From Ficedula albicollis (Eukaryota; Chordata; Aves; Passeriformes; Muscicapidae), in NCBI RefSeq assembly GCF_000247815.1, contig NC_021677.1:41747358-41811357 (forward strand): 64,000 bases of DNA, given 5' to 3'. Each line of letters starts with the position of its first letter. The first letter of the stretch is position 1. A program made the position numbers and the translations under genes. Of the stretch, positions 39,801 to 55,239 are shown piece by piece. The notes below the pieces were generated by a model. The model ran no database searches. It was not told the origin of the DNA and was given only the letters and a program-made list of their open reading frames with translations.

Positions 39801-42335
39801 GCTGCCTGGCGTCGTCACCCCCATGCGTCTTTCCTGGTACAGATTTAGGGGAACTCTTGACACTGGAGCCTTTTCCCACCTGTGGGCTGCTTTTGACCCT
39901 GCCTGGGGATGTCCTGCAGAGGCTTCGGTGGCAAGGAGACTGCTTGGACACATCCCCACCTCCAGACTGCCCACTACGATCCCCATAAAAACAAAGTGGG
40001 CAGAAGCAGCAGTTTCAGGAGTGGAAGAGGACCTCACCATGACAGACTGTCACAGCCCTTGGCACCACCCCTCCATTGGAGATGGGTTGCTGTCCTGGGA
40101 CAGTCACGTGCCTTTTTGCCCACCTTCTGTCAGCAGTCTCTCCTGTGGCAGAGCTGGCCCAGAGCACCACCACAGGTGCAGATGCTGCTTGAAGGTAACA
40201 GGAGGGTGACCTGGAGCCCCTCTGGGACCACAGCAAGGGGCAGGGGCAGGAGGAACCCAGCCCATCTGAGGATGGAGCAGGTATTCCCAAAGCTGTACTA
40301 CTTACCAAGTCCCAGGGAAGGGGATGAACACTGTTTTGGAAGTCCTCTAGATTTTGAGAGAACAGTGCTCTTTTCCACCCTCTTCCTTCCCAAAATACAC
40401 ACTGTTTTCACCTGAATTCCTACTTGCCTCTGGTTTCAGCAGGTTCTTCCTTCTGGCTCCTCCACAGCTTCCCCAGGGTGAGCCCTGCAACTCTGGTTCA
40501 TGGCATGGGGAGGGCTTCCCTTTGGGTGAAACACTGGAAAATTTAAAACCCATTGCATGCCCCACAGAGGCCCCACAAGGTTTGTAATGAATGGTAAACA
40601 GAGTTAGCACAGGGCACTGCTGTGGAGCTGGGCAGGAGCTCTGGCTGGGAGCATCCCTCACACTGGGAAGCTCATCAAGGCTTAGCGGTGTGGTGACACC
40701 CTGAGAGGGTAACTTATTTTATCAATGACCTGAAGGGGGTACTTCTTTGCATTCAGATCTCTGCTGCTCTCCTTGCCCTTCACAGCCCATCATCCACTGC
40801 ATTGTGGAACAAGCCCATCCTAAATGAGCAGCACGGCTCTCCCAGGATGTTTTCCCTTCTCTCCTGTGCCAGGGCTGGGATTTGAAGCCTTTGGAAGATG
40901 CTATTACAGACCCTGAGCTGGCTTCCCCACTGTAGCACCATGCTTCAGCACCAAGTGCCCAGCTCTCACAGGGCTGGAAACCCATCATGTCAGAGCTAGA
41001 ACATGCTAGAAGACAGAACCTCCTGCACTCTCACCAGCTGCTCCCTGGGCAGGGCTGCTGGAATGACTGCAATCCAGCTGGCAGGGTGGATGGTGATCCA
41101 TGGAGCAAGACAGGACTTTGTTAGGAGGCCATGCTCTGCTGCTGCAGGTGACCAGCAGCAGGTGAGCCAATGCTATGTCTAAAAACAAAAGCAGTGGCTG
41201 AACAACAGAGACGGGATTTTTAGGCTGATTGCTAAAAAATTCTGATTCCATTAGAGATTATCATACTTGAAGGGTCTGAGCAATCAGTTAGTAGGGTGTC
41301 TCTGTTAGCCCCTCCAATGCTTACCCATTCAATTACCAGGCACAAAAGCTCCCAACACGCTTTTGATGGTGGATGCCTTCTCATGCCAGCCAAGCTGCAC
41401 TACACGAGTGCTCCCAGTGACCAATATCTTCAAAGCTAGAATCAACAAGAAGCCAGTAAACCCCTCTCTCTGTCATCCTCTTTTTCTGGTTTGCTTGGGC
41501 CTTTTATATTAAAATAAACACAAGGCATCAAAAGCAGCTAAGACTCACTGTTGTTTTTTAATAAACAGTACAGCTGGGTATAAGAGGCACACAGACTAGT
41601 TCAGTTCTCTGGGAATTACACAAAATGTGGCACAGAAGAGCAGAAGTCAAGGAGCTGGGAAAGCTAGAAGGAGCAGGAATGGTTTGGGCAGTAAAACCCA
41701 CACCCCACCCATCGCACAGGTGCCTACTTGTGACATGGAGCCAGAAGGTGTCCCACTCCCCTGATGCTGAAGGCTGATGTCCAATAACAGGGTTGCAAAG
41801 AGGACACCCCCATTCCCAAACATTCCTGCCCCATACCATCCCATCAAAGCTAGTGCCTCGCCCCAGCCCCAGCTCCTCCTGGGTGCAAGAAGGGGGAGGA
41901 CTTCACCTGACCCAGCTGATGGAGAGAGCCATGGGCCAGGGTGCACACCACCACACTGCAGGGCTGCAGAGGCAGAACATGGTACCACAGGGAGCACAAG
42001 GGACCTGGGGATGTTCAGCGCCTGTTTCACAACACCTATTGGCTTGCCTCCCAAACACAGCTGGAGGGCTTTTTGCTTGCTGGAAGCCCATGGCTACCAG
42101 CCTGGTGGCAGGGCACTAGAGACCCATCTCACAGACATCCATCACACATCTCACAGACCCATCTCACCCCATCATCCCCTCCACAGCTTGGGCCCAGGAG
42201 ACCTCGGTTCCAATGAGCAGGCAGCTTTCTCCTGCCCCAGAGTGGAGGACATCTGAGAATAGGAGGAATGTGTCCTCAAAACAGGACCATCTCAGACCTC
42301 AACACTAGGCTCCTCCTGTCCTGAAGAAGAAGCGC
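39801..42335. other. Spacer between convergent TMEM63C and NGB, no gene recognised
   Basis: Mixed DNA with no exon I can support on either strand. Two further plus-strand AATAAA hexamers (about 41,513 and 41,559) leave room for an extended TMEM63C 3'UTR. Confidence 0.5.
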
Positions 42336-43319
<984 letters not shown>

Positions 43320-43659
43320 TGCTGCCTGTAACTGAAAAATTGCTCCATGTCCTTGCTCTGGGGCTAGTGGTGGCTAGAAATATGGTTCTGCTTGTTCCAT
43401 AGTGACTTCCCCATAAAGATGAGCTCTTCCTCAAAATGCTCAAGTTCAGCCCCTTCACAGAGCCCTCAGGTGCTGCCTCTCAGCAGTTTTCTGGGATTTC
43501 TTCTAGCAGATGCTATCTCCTCATTCCTGGGAGGGTGAGGAGCTCTGCAGATGGGCACTGTGAGCAGCTGGGAAGCGCTCCAGATTCTGACAGCATCCAG
43601 AATGCTCTGTTTCCTCTGGCCAAGAGCCAGAATTTCTGGGAGCTGTTGCTATGACACGA

Positions 43660-44562
43660 TTGCTACCTTCATCTTTATTTTAAGACATCTTTCCTTGGAT
43701 TTACTTTATTTTCCTTAACACAAAGCAATGAACAGACATTGCTACTGCTGCTGCATTTCAGATGGCTCCAAGGTTAAAGCAACAGACCAAGTCAACACAA
43801 AGCCTTTCAGCTGGCAGCCTAACCCTGCCAAAACTAGACTCACCTTGGGATTAATGTGACAACAAGGTTTCCAACCCTAGGAAACCTACTGGGTACTGGC
43901 CAACCTGACAAAGGGAAAAGCCAGGGATCCCATCCAGGTCAGAGGCAAGGCAGAAGAAAGCACCAGGATTAACCAACCGGTAGTGATACACTGATGAAGG
44001 GAGAGGGGGAAAACTCTCTGCAAGGTTGGAGGACTGCCACATGCTGTGACCAGCCTTACTCTCTTGCTGCTTTTTGAAATTGGTGGAGCCAAATCTGTCA
44101 CTGCCACAGCTGAACCAGGTACAGCAGGACAAGCAGTGTCAGACTTGTCAGGGAAAGCACAGCAAATAGGATTTTGGGCAAAAAAGCCCAAGAGGCCCAT
44201 GCCAGCTCTCACCTACAGAGGATGGGCAGCAAGAGGAGGGAAGATGAGCAAGCTAAAACCCGGAGCAGGTACGTGGGTGTTGGTGCTCCTGAAGGAACCC
44301 GGGGCAGGGTGGCATACCTGTGCTGTGGCACTGCCAGGCTTCCCTGCAGGGACAGGCTCTGCCAGCCCTTAGCAAAGGCAGAGACACGCTCATGTCGAAG
44401 CAGGTGGAACCACTGAGAGCCCCCCAGCACGTGTGAGTGGCAGAGGCAGCCGTGGGCTGGTGCACACACAAAGACAGAGGTGGGGAGAGGCAGCGAGTGT
44501 GGCGTGAGACTCGCCGTGCCCAGGACCACGGCATGGTCAGGGACAGGGATGGATGGCAGGAT
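43660..44562 (-). other. NGB: NGB 3' untranslated region
   Basis: This is the minus-strand sequence after the NGB stop at 44563-44565. Candidate poly(A) signals (AATAAA on the minus strand, TTTATT on the plus) are at 43674-43679 and 43705-43710. The 3'UTR is thus about 0.85-0.9 kb. Confidence 0.6.
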
Positions 44563-47559
44563 CTAGTCCCCTTCTGGGAGGGTCTCCCAGCCACGTTGCA
44601 TGGCTTTCACCACAGCACTGTAGAGTTTGCTCCAAGCTTCCTGCACCTCTGGGCTGAAGGCAGCACCAAGGCATTTCTCCAGCATGTACAGCAAGGACTC
44701 ACCGACAGTCTGCAAACCAAAAAGGAGGTGTCAAGCTCAGCACCAGAAGATGACATGCAGTCTCTTGTCTCATTTCACCACCTTTTTTGACTTCTCCAAT
44801 TGCAAGGCACCTGCTCCTCTTTCACCTACCAGGCCCCTCCAGTCCCTGGCTCATCAGAGGGGCCCAGGACCAGCCCACGTCATCCTCTTCCCCTGCTGTA
44901 CTCTGGCCCTCGCCACGGATGAGTGGGGAGTGGAAGTCAGGGAGCAAGGGCTGACACTGACATGCACATACCAGAGGAGAGGTATACCTCCAATTTCTCT
45001 GGCCCCTAGGTGCAGGTAGCTGGCCCTATCCCCTGGCATAGCAGTGGAGCAGCAGAGCTGAGCAATGCCCTGATGTCAGGAGTGTGGCTCAGACTCCACG
45101 CTGGATGCTTAGGGCATGTCTCAGTGCCTCAGGCTTCTCCACAGGTCACTGCTCCTCACAGAGCTGTGAGCAGGCCCATGCAGGAGCACCCCCACACTGA
45201 GCACAGGGCTGGTGGGGATCACTACCCCACATAAAAGGGATCCTGCTTCCTCTGAAGAGAGCAAAAGCCAGCAGTATCAGGAATGAGCCATGTGTGGGTT
45301 AGAAAGCTTTTCTTCAACCCTTCCCCACTGTATTTCTGTCCATGCTTGATAGCAGGAGAGGAGTAATCGAGGGTTTAATGTGGAAGATGCCTGGGTGTTA
45401 CTGACATGGAGGAAGCAGGGGCTGAGGTGCAGCAACCACATTCCAGGGCAGATACAGGGGTGGATTTTCCCTTTTCCAGGTGTGGTGAGGTTTGCCCAGA
45501 GAAAGAGGTGCAAAGGATCCAGGGCAAAGACTGAGATGTAGCCCTGTGACACGGGAGAGACTGCAGTGTCCTTAAACCACGATTCTCTTCAAACAGTGGA
45601 CATGCTTTGCTCTCATCTATTCTTTCTGCCTGGGCTTACTGGGCAAGGGCAGAAAACAAGGGGGGCTCAAAGGTTCCCCTCACTGGGGCAGTCACACTAC
45701 ACTGGTATCAGCACCTTGGACTGGCTGCCCTGAGCCATCAGCTTTCTCTCCAGACAGCTGAGCCCAGAGGAAGGATGAGGACAGCTGAGGGTTGCAAGCA
45801 GGGGTGAACAAACACAGCCACAGTGAGGCAAGAGAGAACACCTCACCGAAAAAGACTCAACCTTCACACCAACTGCCTGGTGCTTCTTGCCAAGGTTGCA
45901 GAGATACTCTTCCAGGCAGGATAAGTTCTCCAGGTGGCTCACAGCAGCATCAATCACCAGCATCACCTAGCACAGGAGCATAAAGGCAGAATGGCATTAA
46001 CAGAAAGGTTCAGCTTCCCTCCCAGAGGAAACAGTGTCTCACCCTTTAGTTCACCCTTGTCAGCCTGACCCCCTCCCAGCCGAGATGCCCTCTGAGCTCT
46101 CCTTTGCTCTCCTTTGTCCATGTGACACATCAGCGAGGCTGGCAGCAGCATACACCACATCCTTCCATGGGACACTACCAGAGCTGCACAGCAAGCAGCA
46201 CAGCTGACCACCCTGTCCCAGAGGGGATAAACAGCCCTACAGCAGAGCAGTTGCAGGTTAAGACCTAATGCTGATGCACTAATTACAACTCATTGGACCC
46301 CAGGACAACTGCATGGGAACCTCAGAATTTGCCAGGACTAGAGTTTCCAATCAGAAGCTGCCAAAACAGTGCAATTGTGAATGAGGCCACTCCAATTCTA
46401 AGATCAGACAAGGTATTTTGAGGAGACGGGATGGAAAGTACAGCCAGGTCTCTTGACCTGGTCTGGCAAAACACATATCATAGTTTCCCAGGAGCATTAA
46501 GAGTCAAATGGAAACAGGACAGAAAAGATTTAAAGAAGGATGAAGAAGAAGAGATTAAAGCCAGGGCATGATTATCTTGGCAAAGCCAAGAGGTGATAGA
46601 ATTGTGCTCTGCAATTTAAACAGGCAATTTATCTCCAACGAGAGCAAAGAACTATTTCAGCTCAAGGCAATAATCTTAACATTGCCAATAAAGAGAGGCT
46701 GGAAAATAACAAAAAGCTTGCAGCTATCAGAGGAGCTCAGTCCTGGAACAGCCTCTTAACAAGGAATAAAGACAGGCGAGCAAAGCAGCAAACTGTTTTA
46801 AAGATGGAGCCCGGCAGTTTATGAAGGCATCTGCAAGCCAAGGCTGTGCTCTGTCCCAGTGTGGCTTCTCTTCAGGGTTCAGCAAAGGGTTTCTGCTGCA
46901 CCAGGTGTACTGGGCATGCATGAGCCTCTCCTCAGTGTAGCTCCTTTCTGTGTTTGTGGGGAGGGGAATGTCCACTGCAGCACTCCCTCAGAGGCTCTCT
47001 GGGAGCCTCCTGGCTCTGCAGCTGCACCAACAACCTCTCCACAGCAGTGGGTCCAGGGAGCCCACATACCTGTGCCACCTCCTGGTCAGCGTATGGCCAA
47101 GCAGACAGCAGTCCTCATCTGGACTCAGGTGAGCTCCCTGAGCTACCTCCACAGTAGGAGAAGGATTCTTTCAGCTTTCACAGGAAGCAATCCACTCTCA
47201 GATGAGGACATGGAAATCAGCATGGTGCCTCTTAGCCATTATAACCTGCATTCTCATCCCCTCCCCACTGTTGTAGGACATTTTGTCCTGGCCTTCTGCT
47301 AGCATGAGTAACACCCTGCAGCTACCACCTCAGGAGGAGACTTCCCATGTGTTTCCTGGTCAGCCACACCACAGTCCCAAATCATTGCCTAAGAGTTTCC
47401 TCCTCCATGGAAGCTGTGCTCCAGCCACACCACAGCCCCTCTCTCACCTTCCTGATGTGATCCAGGAACTCAGGGGCAGAGAGGCACTCCTGAGGGCTGG
47501 CAAACTGCTTGCAGTTGTACTGGAAAAGGGGCAGCAGGTCAGGATCCAGGTCAAACAGC
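44563..47559 (-). CDS. NGB: NGB, neuroglobin, coding exons 2-4 (exon 1 missing)
   Basis: Neuroglobin is a monomeric hexacoordinate haem globin of neurons, proposed to act in oxygen, NO or redox handling. Exons on the minus strand: exon 2 47448-47559, exon 3 45847-45966, exon 4 44563-44709 ending in TAG; all GT-AG and in frame. Exon 2 carries [14 protein letters not shown] and FLDHIRK, whose His is the distal E7 ligand. Exon 3 carries VMLVIDAAV and [10 protein letters not shown], whose His is the proximal F8 ligand. Exon 4 carries [15 protein letters not shown]. The three cysteines that matter in human NGB (CD-loop pair and the LEKC cysteine) are present. Exon 2 starts in phase 2, so a first exon of about 89 coding bases is required. 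None is visible, and the expected place is occupied by the 875-bp C tract. With it, the protein would be about 155 residues (human 151). Confidence 0.95.
46212..47447 (-). other. NGB: NGB intron 2, no other gene seen
   Basis: Intron 2 runs from 45967 to 47447. Plus-strand frames inside it have no recognisable product, and no repeat family is evident. Confidence 0.6.
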
Positions 47560-48499
47560 CTGCAACAGCAAGAAAGAACAACCCATCTTCTCACTTCCTT
47601 AATTTAATTTAAAATACCACTCATCCCATCAGCAGCACACCCACGGCCCACTTCTGCCTCCCTTCCCACCTACTGATCCCTCTCCATCTGTAAAAGATCC
47701 AAAAGTTCTGAAAAGTTTTAGTTTGGGACAATCCAGATTACCTATAGACAAAAAACTTTCTGTTTCCCTAGCCCATAACCCCAGCTCTTGGATACATATT
47801 TATGGCACCTGAGAACTAGTCCCAATCCTCAGGAGTTCCTCCCAGCCTGGCCCTTCTCCTCCAAGTCCTGGCTGTTGTCTCAACTATTCCCATTCCCACT
47901 TTTTGATCCCCTTGGACCCAAAAGCTACCAAATCAGGGAAGGTCTCCAAGCTCCAACAGCCAAGGGGGACATGTACAAACTCAGCTGCTGTCCCCGACAC
48001 CATCACCAGCTCCCATTTCCTCTGCCCCTGCTCCATCCTCCCTTGCCAGTGTGTCAGGCACAAACGGGACTCAGTAGCAGCCACCCAGGTAGATATAACA
48101 GGCCACCAGTAATTCAGGCAAGAGAGTCTCTCTTCTCCTGCACATTAAACAACTGCACCCTTCTCCCCCACATTGTGGTCACTGCTCTAGTCCTGCTCTG
48201 GGACATTTGGAGTCCTTTCACTCCAGAAGCTGCTCATCAACTCTCCAATTGTCCTTTTTAAACGACTTTTCATTGATTTCTCCTTTTTTTTCTCTTCGCA
48301 TAATTGATACACTAATGTGCTGAGGAGAGGCAAGAAGCTGGGTATCAGCCATTCCACCCGGTACACCATTTCGTCTGCCCTGCGACTGAATCCTTCCCTG
48401 GCCAGGTCTGCGCCTGGGGCTGCACAGGGTTTTCCTGAGCAGGGAATGTTCGGGCAGCCCCTTCCACACACTCCCCAGAGCCAAGCGGACACGCAGCCC

Positions 48500-49830
<1,331 letters not shown>

Positions 49831-50379
49831 GGATGCCACGCAGGCACCTGCTATCTCCACAGGCAGATGCAGTCTAGACACTGCAAGGTACGTGTCTAAT
49901 TTAAGGCTAATTATGCCAGCTGAAGCAGGCAAAGTTGTTAATAACAGATGAGAAGACATGACATCTTTGTCAAATGTGTTCAGGATGCACAGATTCTCTT
50001 TGCTGTTCAGACACTGCTTAATTTGGCCCCAGGATTTACACAGCACAGAGGAAATAAACCAAGAAAAGGCATATGAGGTCTCAAGCAGCACAAGGGAAGT
50101 CAGGAAAGTTAAAGTTTTCAGAAGGATGAGAGCAATACAAAATTGCAACTATTACTGAAACCATCACAGTCTGCACCAAAATAATAATTGTGCTGATCTT
50201 ATTACAGGTTCTGCTTCTGTACATCAGACATTTCTGGTAATCTGAAGAAAAGACAGAAGTCTCTGACCCATCCCGGGGGCACATTGCTTCAGTGCAGGCA
50301 GAAAGGAGGCTCTTCTTGTGGGAGAATTGAAAACATTCCCTGGGAGGAGACAAGTTCAAAGGCTCAGTGTGGTGTTCTC

Positions 50380-50491
50380 AGCTCCAGCTTGCTTCCCAGG
50401 GGCCTTCCTCCTGAATAGCTGGAGTGACAGCACTGGCTGCAGTGACAGCAGGAAGCCACCCAAGATGGCTCTGAAAGCACCAGAATAAATT
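50380..50491 (-). CDS. Possible terminal exon of an unassigned gene
   Basis: On the minus strand a good acceptor (TATTCTGGTGCTTTCAG) precedes a stretch open in all three frames for about 90-115 bases, including one frame with a hydrophobic run (GGFLLSLQPVLSLQLF) before a stop. The frame cannot be chosen because the N gap separates it from the next upstream candidate exon. Confidence 0.2.
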
Positions 50492-50629
50492 ACCTGTTTT
50501 CCCAGGATTTTGAGACCTCGTGTTCTCAGCCCAGACCAGACAAGATGCTGCATAGGAAAAGCTCCATATGTGTTAAAGGAAGCTGAAGAACCCTGTCCTA
50601 AATGTGGGCACTTGAAGGAAGAGTCCAGC

Positions 50630-50676
50630 NNNNNNNNNNNNNNNNNNNNNNNNNNNNNNNNNCCCCCCCCCCCCCC

Positions 50677-50729
<53 letters not shown>
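50630..50729. other. Assembly gap: N33 followed by C15 and A52
   Basis: Ns occupy 50630-50662, then C (50663-50677) and A (50678-50729). This is the only marked gap. The C and A runs beside it resemble the edges of the larger tracts. It falls within the span of the unassigned minus-strand exon series and may hide an exon. Confidence 0.95.
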
Positions 50730-50733
<4 letters not shown>

Positions 50734-51419
50734 ACTGTCAGATGGGATTAAGGGGTCAGTATCTTAAAACAGCATCTTAACTGTGTGGTTTCAAAGGGCA
50801 TATTCACTCCGGGAGATAATGATAAGTCACTGCCATGATAACCGCTGAAGCAGCAAGGAGCCAGGAAGGGCAGCTGGGAGAGCAGCGGGAAATACAGGGT
50901 TAATCTGAGCAGGGCGGAGAAGAGCAGCCCGGCAGCGCCAACGCAAACATTAACCTTTAGCTCTCTCGAGGCTGATCGAGCGAGCCAGCAACGAGCTTGA
51001 AGTCTCATCCTTTGTCATCTGTGCAAGGCACTCTGACATTTCAGCCCCTTGTCACAACCATGCGGACGCGGAGCTTCACCAGAGCCTGGCTGGACAGTTC
51101 AGCCTGGCCCTGCTAACAGTAAAGGGTAGAACAGATAGGCAGTGGTGTGCTGCCAGGGTACTGGAAAGGAGCATGGAGAGTCATCCCAGGCCACAGGATA
51201 CCGAGGAGCAGAGTTGAAGCACATGTGCAGTCAAAGCAGCAACCAAGGCTGATTGCTCGCCTAACAACATTTTGAATATATTCAGAGCTGGCTGATAGTG
51301 AAGGAAGAGAAACTCCACAAAAGCAAGTTGTAGCTAAGAGTGATTCGTTCCTGAAGATTTGTTGGGATGTGAGACACCTTTACTCCCATCCTCATAGGGC
51401 ACCATATCAACTACCCTAC

Positions 51420-51492
51420 CCAGGGCAACAACAAAGTACAGGTTCAGCCGTTGTGCCTGATAGAAAGGGTGTCTCAGACAACAGCAGTGAAG
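51420..51492 (-). CDS. Exon-like segment of an unassigned gene (73 bp)
   Basis: The acceptor TTTTCTTTTGCCATCACAG and donor G|GTAGGG bound 73 bases that read in phase 0 as LHCCCLRHPFYQAQRLNLYF plus VVAL. It starts in phase 0, which fits the phase-0 end of the 51925-51966 segment. No family recognised. Confidence 0.4.
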
Positions 51493-51924
51493 CTGTGATG
51501 GCAAAAGAAAACAGTGGCTCTTGTCCAAAATGTTCCCCCTGCACCTCACCTCTGTGCTGCAGGTGGCAGCTGAACACTCACAGACAAGGCACAAGTGTCA
51601 GAACAGAGCAGATATAAGGGCAGCAATGAGAGCTGAGCCTGTTATGCCTTCCTTCCACGGAAAATAGGAGTGCCTCAGCTGATGAAAGGAGCCATGGTCT
51701 GGCCATATCCCCACCCACCCATTGGTATCCAAACCCTACACGGGTATGACACACAGCAGAGGTCAAGAACTCTTCCCTGGCCCCCAATAACAGCTCCTTC
51801 TGGGCAGGATACATTCAGGAGCAGTTTCCCCATCTTCCCTGACTGGCTGATCAGTGAATCCATCCCTTTGTTGCCTTCTGGCATTGATATATCTCCATTC
51901 TCTTAATAAACCCAGCATTTTTAC

Positions 51925-51966
51925 CTCTGTGACAGCAGCATAGGTCTTCAGCACAGGAAGAAGGAG
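51925..51966 (-). CDS. Exon-like segment of an unassigned gene (42 bp)
   Basis: A strong acceptor (AAGTCCCTCCTTGCAG) and a GAG|GTAAAA donor bound 42 bases encoding LLLPVLKTYAAVTE in phase 0. It joins in frame to the segment at 52345-52457, whose end is also phase 0. No family recognised. Confidence 0.42.
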
Positions 51967-52344
51967 CTGCAAGGAGGGACTTAAGATGGGAGACAGGGAG
52001 AACTCAGGGATAAGAAACGTTCAAACCACCATTCAAATTTAAAAGACCGAGGGTTTGGGAGAGACAGTGCTCTTGCCTGTGTGCAAGGCAGCTTGCCTCT
52101 TGTAGTTATGTGGCTGTCAGAGCTCCTCTTGCTGTCACAGCACTGAGGTGCTGAGAGCACGTGTCGAGTCCAGAGAGGATTTAAAGTATAAGGAAGCAAA
52201 CAAGAAAACCTCTCTTCTTGTTCCAAATGTATTGTGAGCCTTCAAGCATGAGAATCTCAGCAAGAGATTGAGCACTGCAAATGTTTCCATGGTCTGAGGG
52301 TTTCCTGTGATGGTCCCCAGCTCCCTTGGCTCCATGTACCTAAC

Positions 52345-52457
52345 CTGGCAGTTCAGCTCTTTTCTGAGCTGTTCTTCAATTTCTGCAAGACTATCCCTGG
52401 AGCTCTCATGAGTGAAGAGCAACCAGGTCAGCAGCACAGACTGCTCCAAAATCATCT
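52345..52457 (-). CDS. Exon-like segment of an unassigned gene (113 bp)
   Basis: A pyrimidine-rich acceptor (CTTCCCCTTTCTTCAAGTGGTCTAG, given here only as its outline) and a CAG|GTTAGG donor bound 113 bases. The open frame has 37 codons, including SVLLTWLLFTHESSRD and EIEEQLRKELNC, looking like an amphipathic helical protein. It needs one base from an upstream exon. No family recognised. Confidence 0.42.
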
Positions 52458-53020
52458 CTAGACCACTTGAAGAAAGGGGAAGGAGGTTTTTGGAAAAATT
52501 CACTGACATGCAAAGAGGATGATAATGCTCTTTTGTGCTTTGGGAGAACATAAACTTATAATGTTTTTAGTTTACAGTGGGTTTCATTATTGTAATCTAT
52601 ATCCACTTCAAGTTACAGTACCAACACTCTTAACTTCCCTTGCCAAGAATCAGCCTTACTTGTTCAGTGCCTCAGTTTACCCACAGGGAAAGAAAGTTGC
52701 CCAATCTCATAAAACAGTGTGAGACAACTAGGAGTAAGCTCACAAATGCCGGTCCCCAGCCCAGCACTCAGGGCTCACAGCACCCAGAGAACAGCCCTCC
52801 CTGCCCAGGGAAGCCCTATCTGCCTGGCCCAGGGGTGACTGCTTTGCCAGTGCTGCTGTGGCACTGTCAGTTTTCACCCCAGCTGCTGCACTAACAAACT
52901 CATATCTCCCTTTGAACTCCTGCTCATTTCCAATTCTGTATCTGTGAGTCTTCATGAATAATGACACTCTGATCTATCTGCCTCAGGCTCCCTGCTCACT
53001 TAAGATACAGACTCCTGGGT

Positions 53021-53170
53021 TTGGCTAATCCCCGTTGTTTCCCCTTGTCCCCAGTCTTGAAACCACAGATTATGACAGGTTCTCTTTTTCCCAGATTGGC
53101 TAATCCCCGTTGTTTCCCCTTGTCCCCCGTCTTGAAACCACAGATTATGACAAGTTCTCTTTTTCCCAGA
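53021..53170. repeat. 75-bp tandem duplication, two copies
   Basis: The unit beginning TTGGCTAATCCCCGTTGTTT is at 53021-53095 and 53096-53170, with two or three substitutions. It lies in a presumed intron of the unassigned minus-strand gene. Confidence 0.93.
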
Positions 53171-53996
53171 CTCCCATCCCTCCCATCCCATCCTCAGGTG
53201 GGTGCAGGAATCATGCAATGTTCCCAAAATTCTTCTCCAGTTACCCCCTGAGGCCATGGTGCAGCACAGCTCAGTAGCAAAGCAAGTCACGAAATACGGT
53301 TTCATAACAAAAATCAAAAGTGATGCAGGAGGAAATAATCTTGTCCATAAAATGATTAAGATGAGCTGCAGAGCTTGCTTGCTGTCACCATGACTGTGGA
53401 GAGAGCAGGGCAGCACTGCCACCCTCAGTGGTGGGAATCTGGGCAAAGGGGAGAGGGATAGGCAGAGGGAGGATTCAACAGTAGAATAAAATGAAAACTT
53501 CTTTTGAATTCATTTTGCTAGACATCCCCAGGTTTATCTTGAATATCCTGTGGCCAGCTAGGAAGTATTTGTACAGGCAGGTGAAAACAGTTCTAGGATG
53601 ACCAGACATGAAGTGGTGAGAAAAGTCAAAGGGGATCACATCAAGCTGTTGGACCAGGTCTGGCATTGCAGATGCTCAGACCTTACCCCAGATGTTATTC
53701 ACCTTGGGCTCCCTAGCACAATGATAACCCAACACCAGCAAGCTGACCTTCCAAGAAGCAACCTCTGCCTTTTGTAAGCCACTCTATTAAAGTGAGTTCA
53801 AAGAGTTCAAGACCATGTCAGTCTTGACACACAAGCTGAATTTGGTCATAAGGCACAGATATGGAGGTGTGTGCAAAGCTGGTGGGATACAAGCAAAAAG
53901 CTCTCCAGCCTCATTAGCTCAACATGGTGCTCTAGCTAAGACACCTGGCAAGTTGGCAAGCATTGTGTTAGCACAGTTACCTGGCTTCTGTCCTAC

Positions 53997-54071
53997 CTCG
54001 GGATGATGCACATGGTCTTGGATCTTCCTCCAGTAGCCCTTATGCTTCTGGACTGGCTCATCCTTCAGCTG
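53997..54071 (-). CDS. Exon-like segment of an unassigned gene (75 bp)
   Basis: The acceptor GCTTTTGCCATGATGTTTCAG (outline) and donor GAG|GTAGGA bound 75 bases. They read as 25 codons in phase 0: QLKDEPVQKHKGYWRKIQD then HVHHPE. The charged, Trp/Tyr-containing composition and clean splice sites argue for coding use. No family recognised. Confidence 0.42.
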
Positions 54072-54577
54072 CTGAAACATCATGGCAAAAGCTTGTAAAA
54101 GAATGCTTTATACATAGTGGAGTCTCCTCTGTAGTTTCTCCCCTGGACTTCTTGTTTCAGAAGCACTGCTGGTCTCTCAGGCGGTCATTGATCGTCTTCT
54201 CTCTGATCTCACCTCTCTTTGTTCTCTCCCTCCTTGCAATTTAAATTGACACTATTGATTAGACCATCTCTTATAAACATTTGACCTACAGCTGTTGTCT
54301 CCAGGAATAGCATTTTTGATCTATAAAAACAAAGATTTTGTGTTTTACTGCACCCATTCCTTCATGTCAGGGCTGTGCCAGCATTCCCACATTTCAGCTT
54401 TGCACTCAGCCATCTGGTCTCAAAGCAAATCCCATGTATTATTCCTTCTATGTGTGGGACACTTCTAGCTTGAGACCTTCTCCTCCTCACCTAAGCCATT
54501 ACAGCTTTGAGGCTTTGTCAAAAATAATTCACCTGTTCAGTGGGGAATTTTTCAACTGCAAACTGCTCTGCTAGGTT

Positions 54578-55015
54578 CACCACTAAATCACATCCCCAAG
54601 TGTCACATCTATGTGGTTTTTTATGCACTTTAATGTATGGCAATTCCACCACCTCCTGAGCAGGCTGTTCCAATGCCTGGCCACCTTCTGAGTGAAGAAA
54701 TTTTTCCTCATATTCAATCTAAACCTGGCCTGGTACAACTTGAGGCTGATTCCACTCATCCTGTCACTTTTTACTTGAGAGAAGAGAATGGCCCCCACTT
54801 TGCTACAGCCTCCTTTCAGGTAGTTAAAGAGATAACGTCCCCCCTGAGCTTCTTCTTCTCCAGGCTAAACATCCTCAGCTCTGTCAGCTGCTTCTCATCA
54901 GAGTTGTGCTCCAGACTCATTAACAGCTCTATTGCCCCTCTCTGGACATGCTCCAGTACTCAATGTCTTTCTCAAAGTGAGGGATCCCAAAAATGAACAC
55001 AGGGTTTGAGGTGTG
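54578..55015 (-). mobile_element. CR1 LINE 3' fragment, antisense
   Basis: The plus strand carries the well-known antisense CR1 wording in order: GTGAAGAAATTTTTCCTCAT, AACTTGAGGCTGATTCC, TACAGCCTCCTTTCAGGTAG, CTTCTTCTCCAGGCTAAACA and CCCCTCTCTGGACATGCTCC. It is moderately diverged and 5'-truncated, as is normal for avian CR1. Confidence 0.92.
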
Positions 55016-55239
55016 AGTGCTGAGAAGGAGACAATTATTGCCTCGGTCCTGCTTGGCCACACTGTTTCTGATGCACATCAAGAATGTACCATCTTAATGC
55101 ATGGTCACATCCTCATCTTAACTAGTTCTCTCCACTTCCCAGCTGCTTTCATTCTCCACCTTGAAATGGAAGTTATTGTCCCCAAAGCACTGCAAGGCAC
55201 CAGCACATTGCCAGGGTGTGACTCAGCTGACCCAACAAA

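Noticed and set aside
53475..53666. Minus-strand frame containing DVIPFDFSHHFMSGH as an exon of the unassigned gene
   Set aside because: It could bridge two candidate exons, but no donor gives the needed phase with a good consensus, so I did not list it as a feature.
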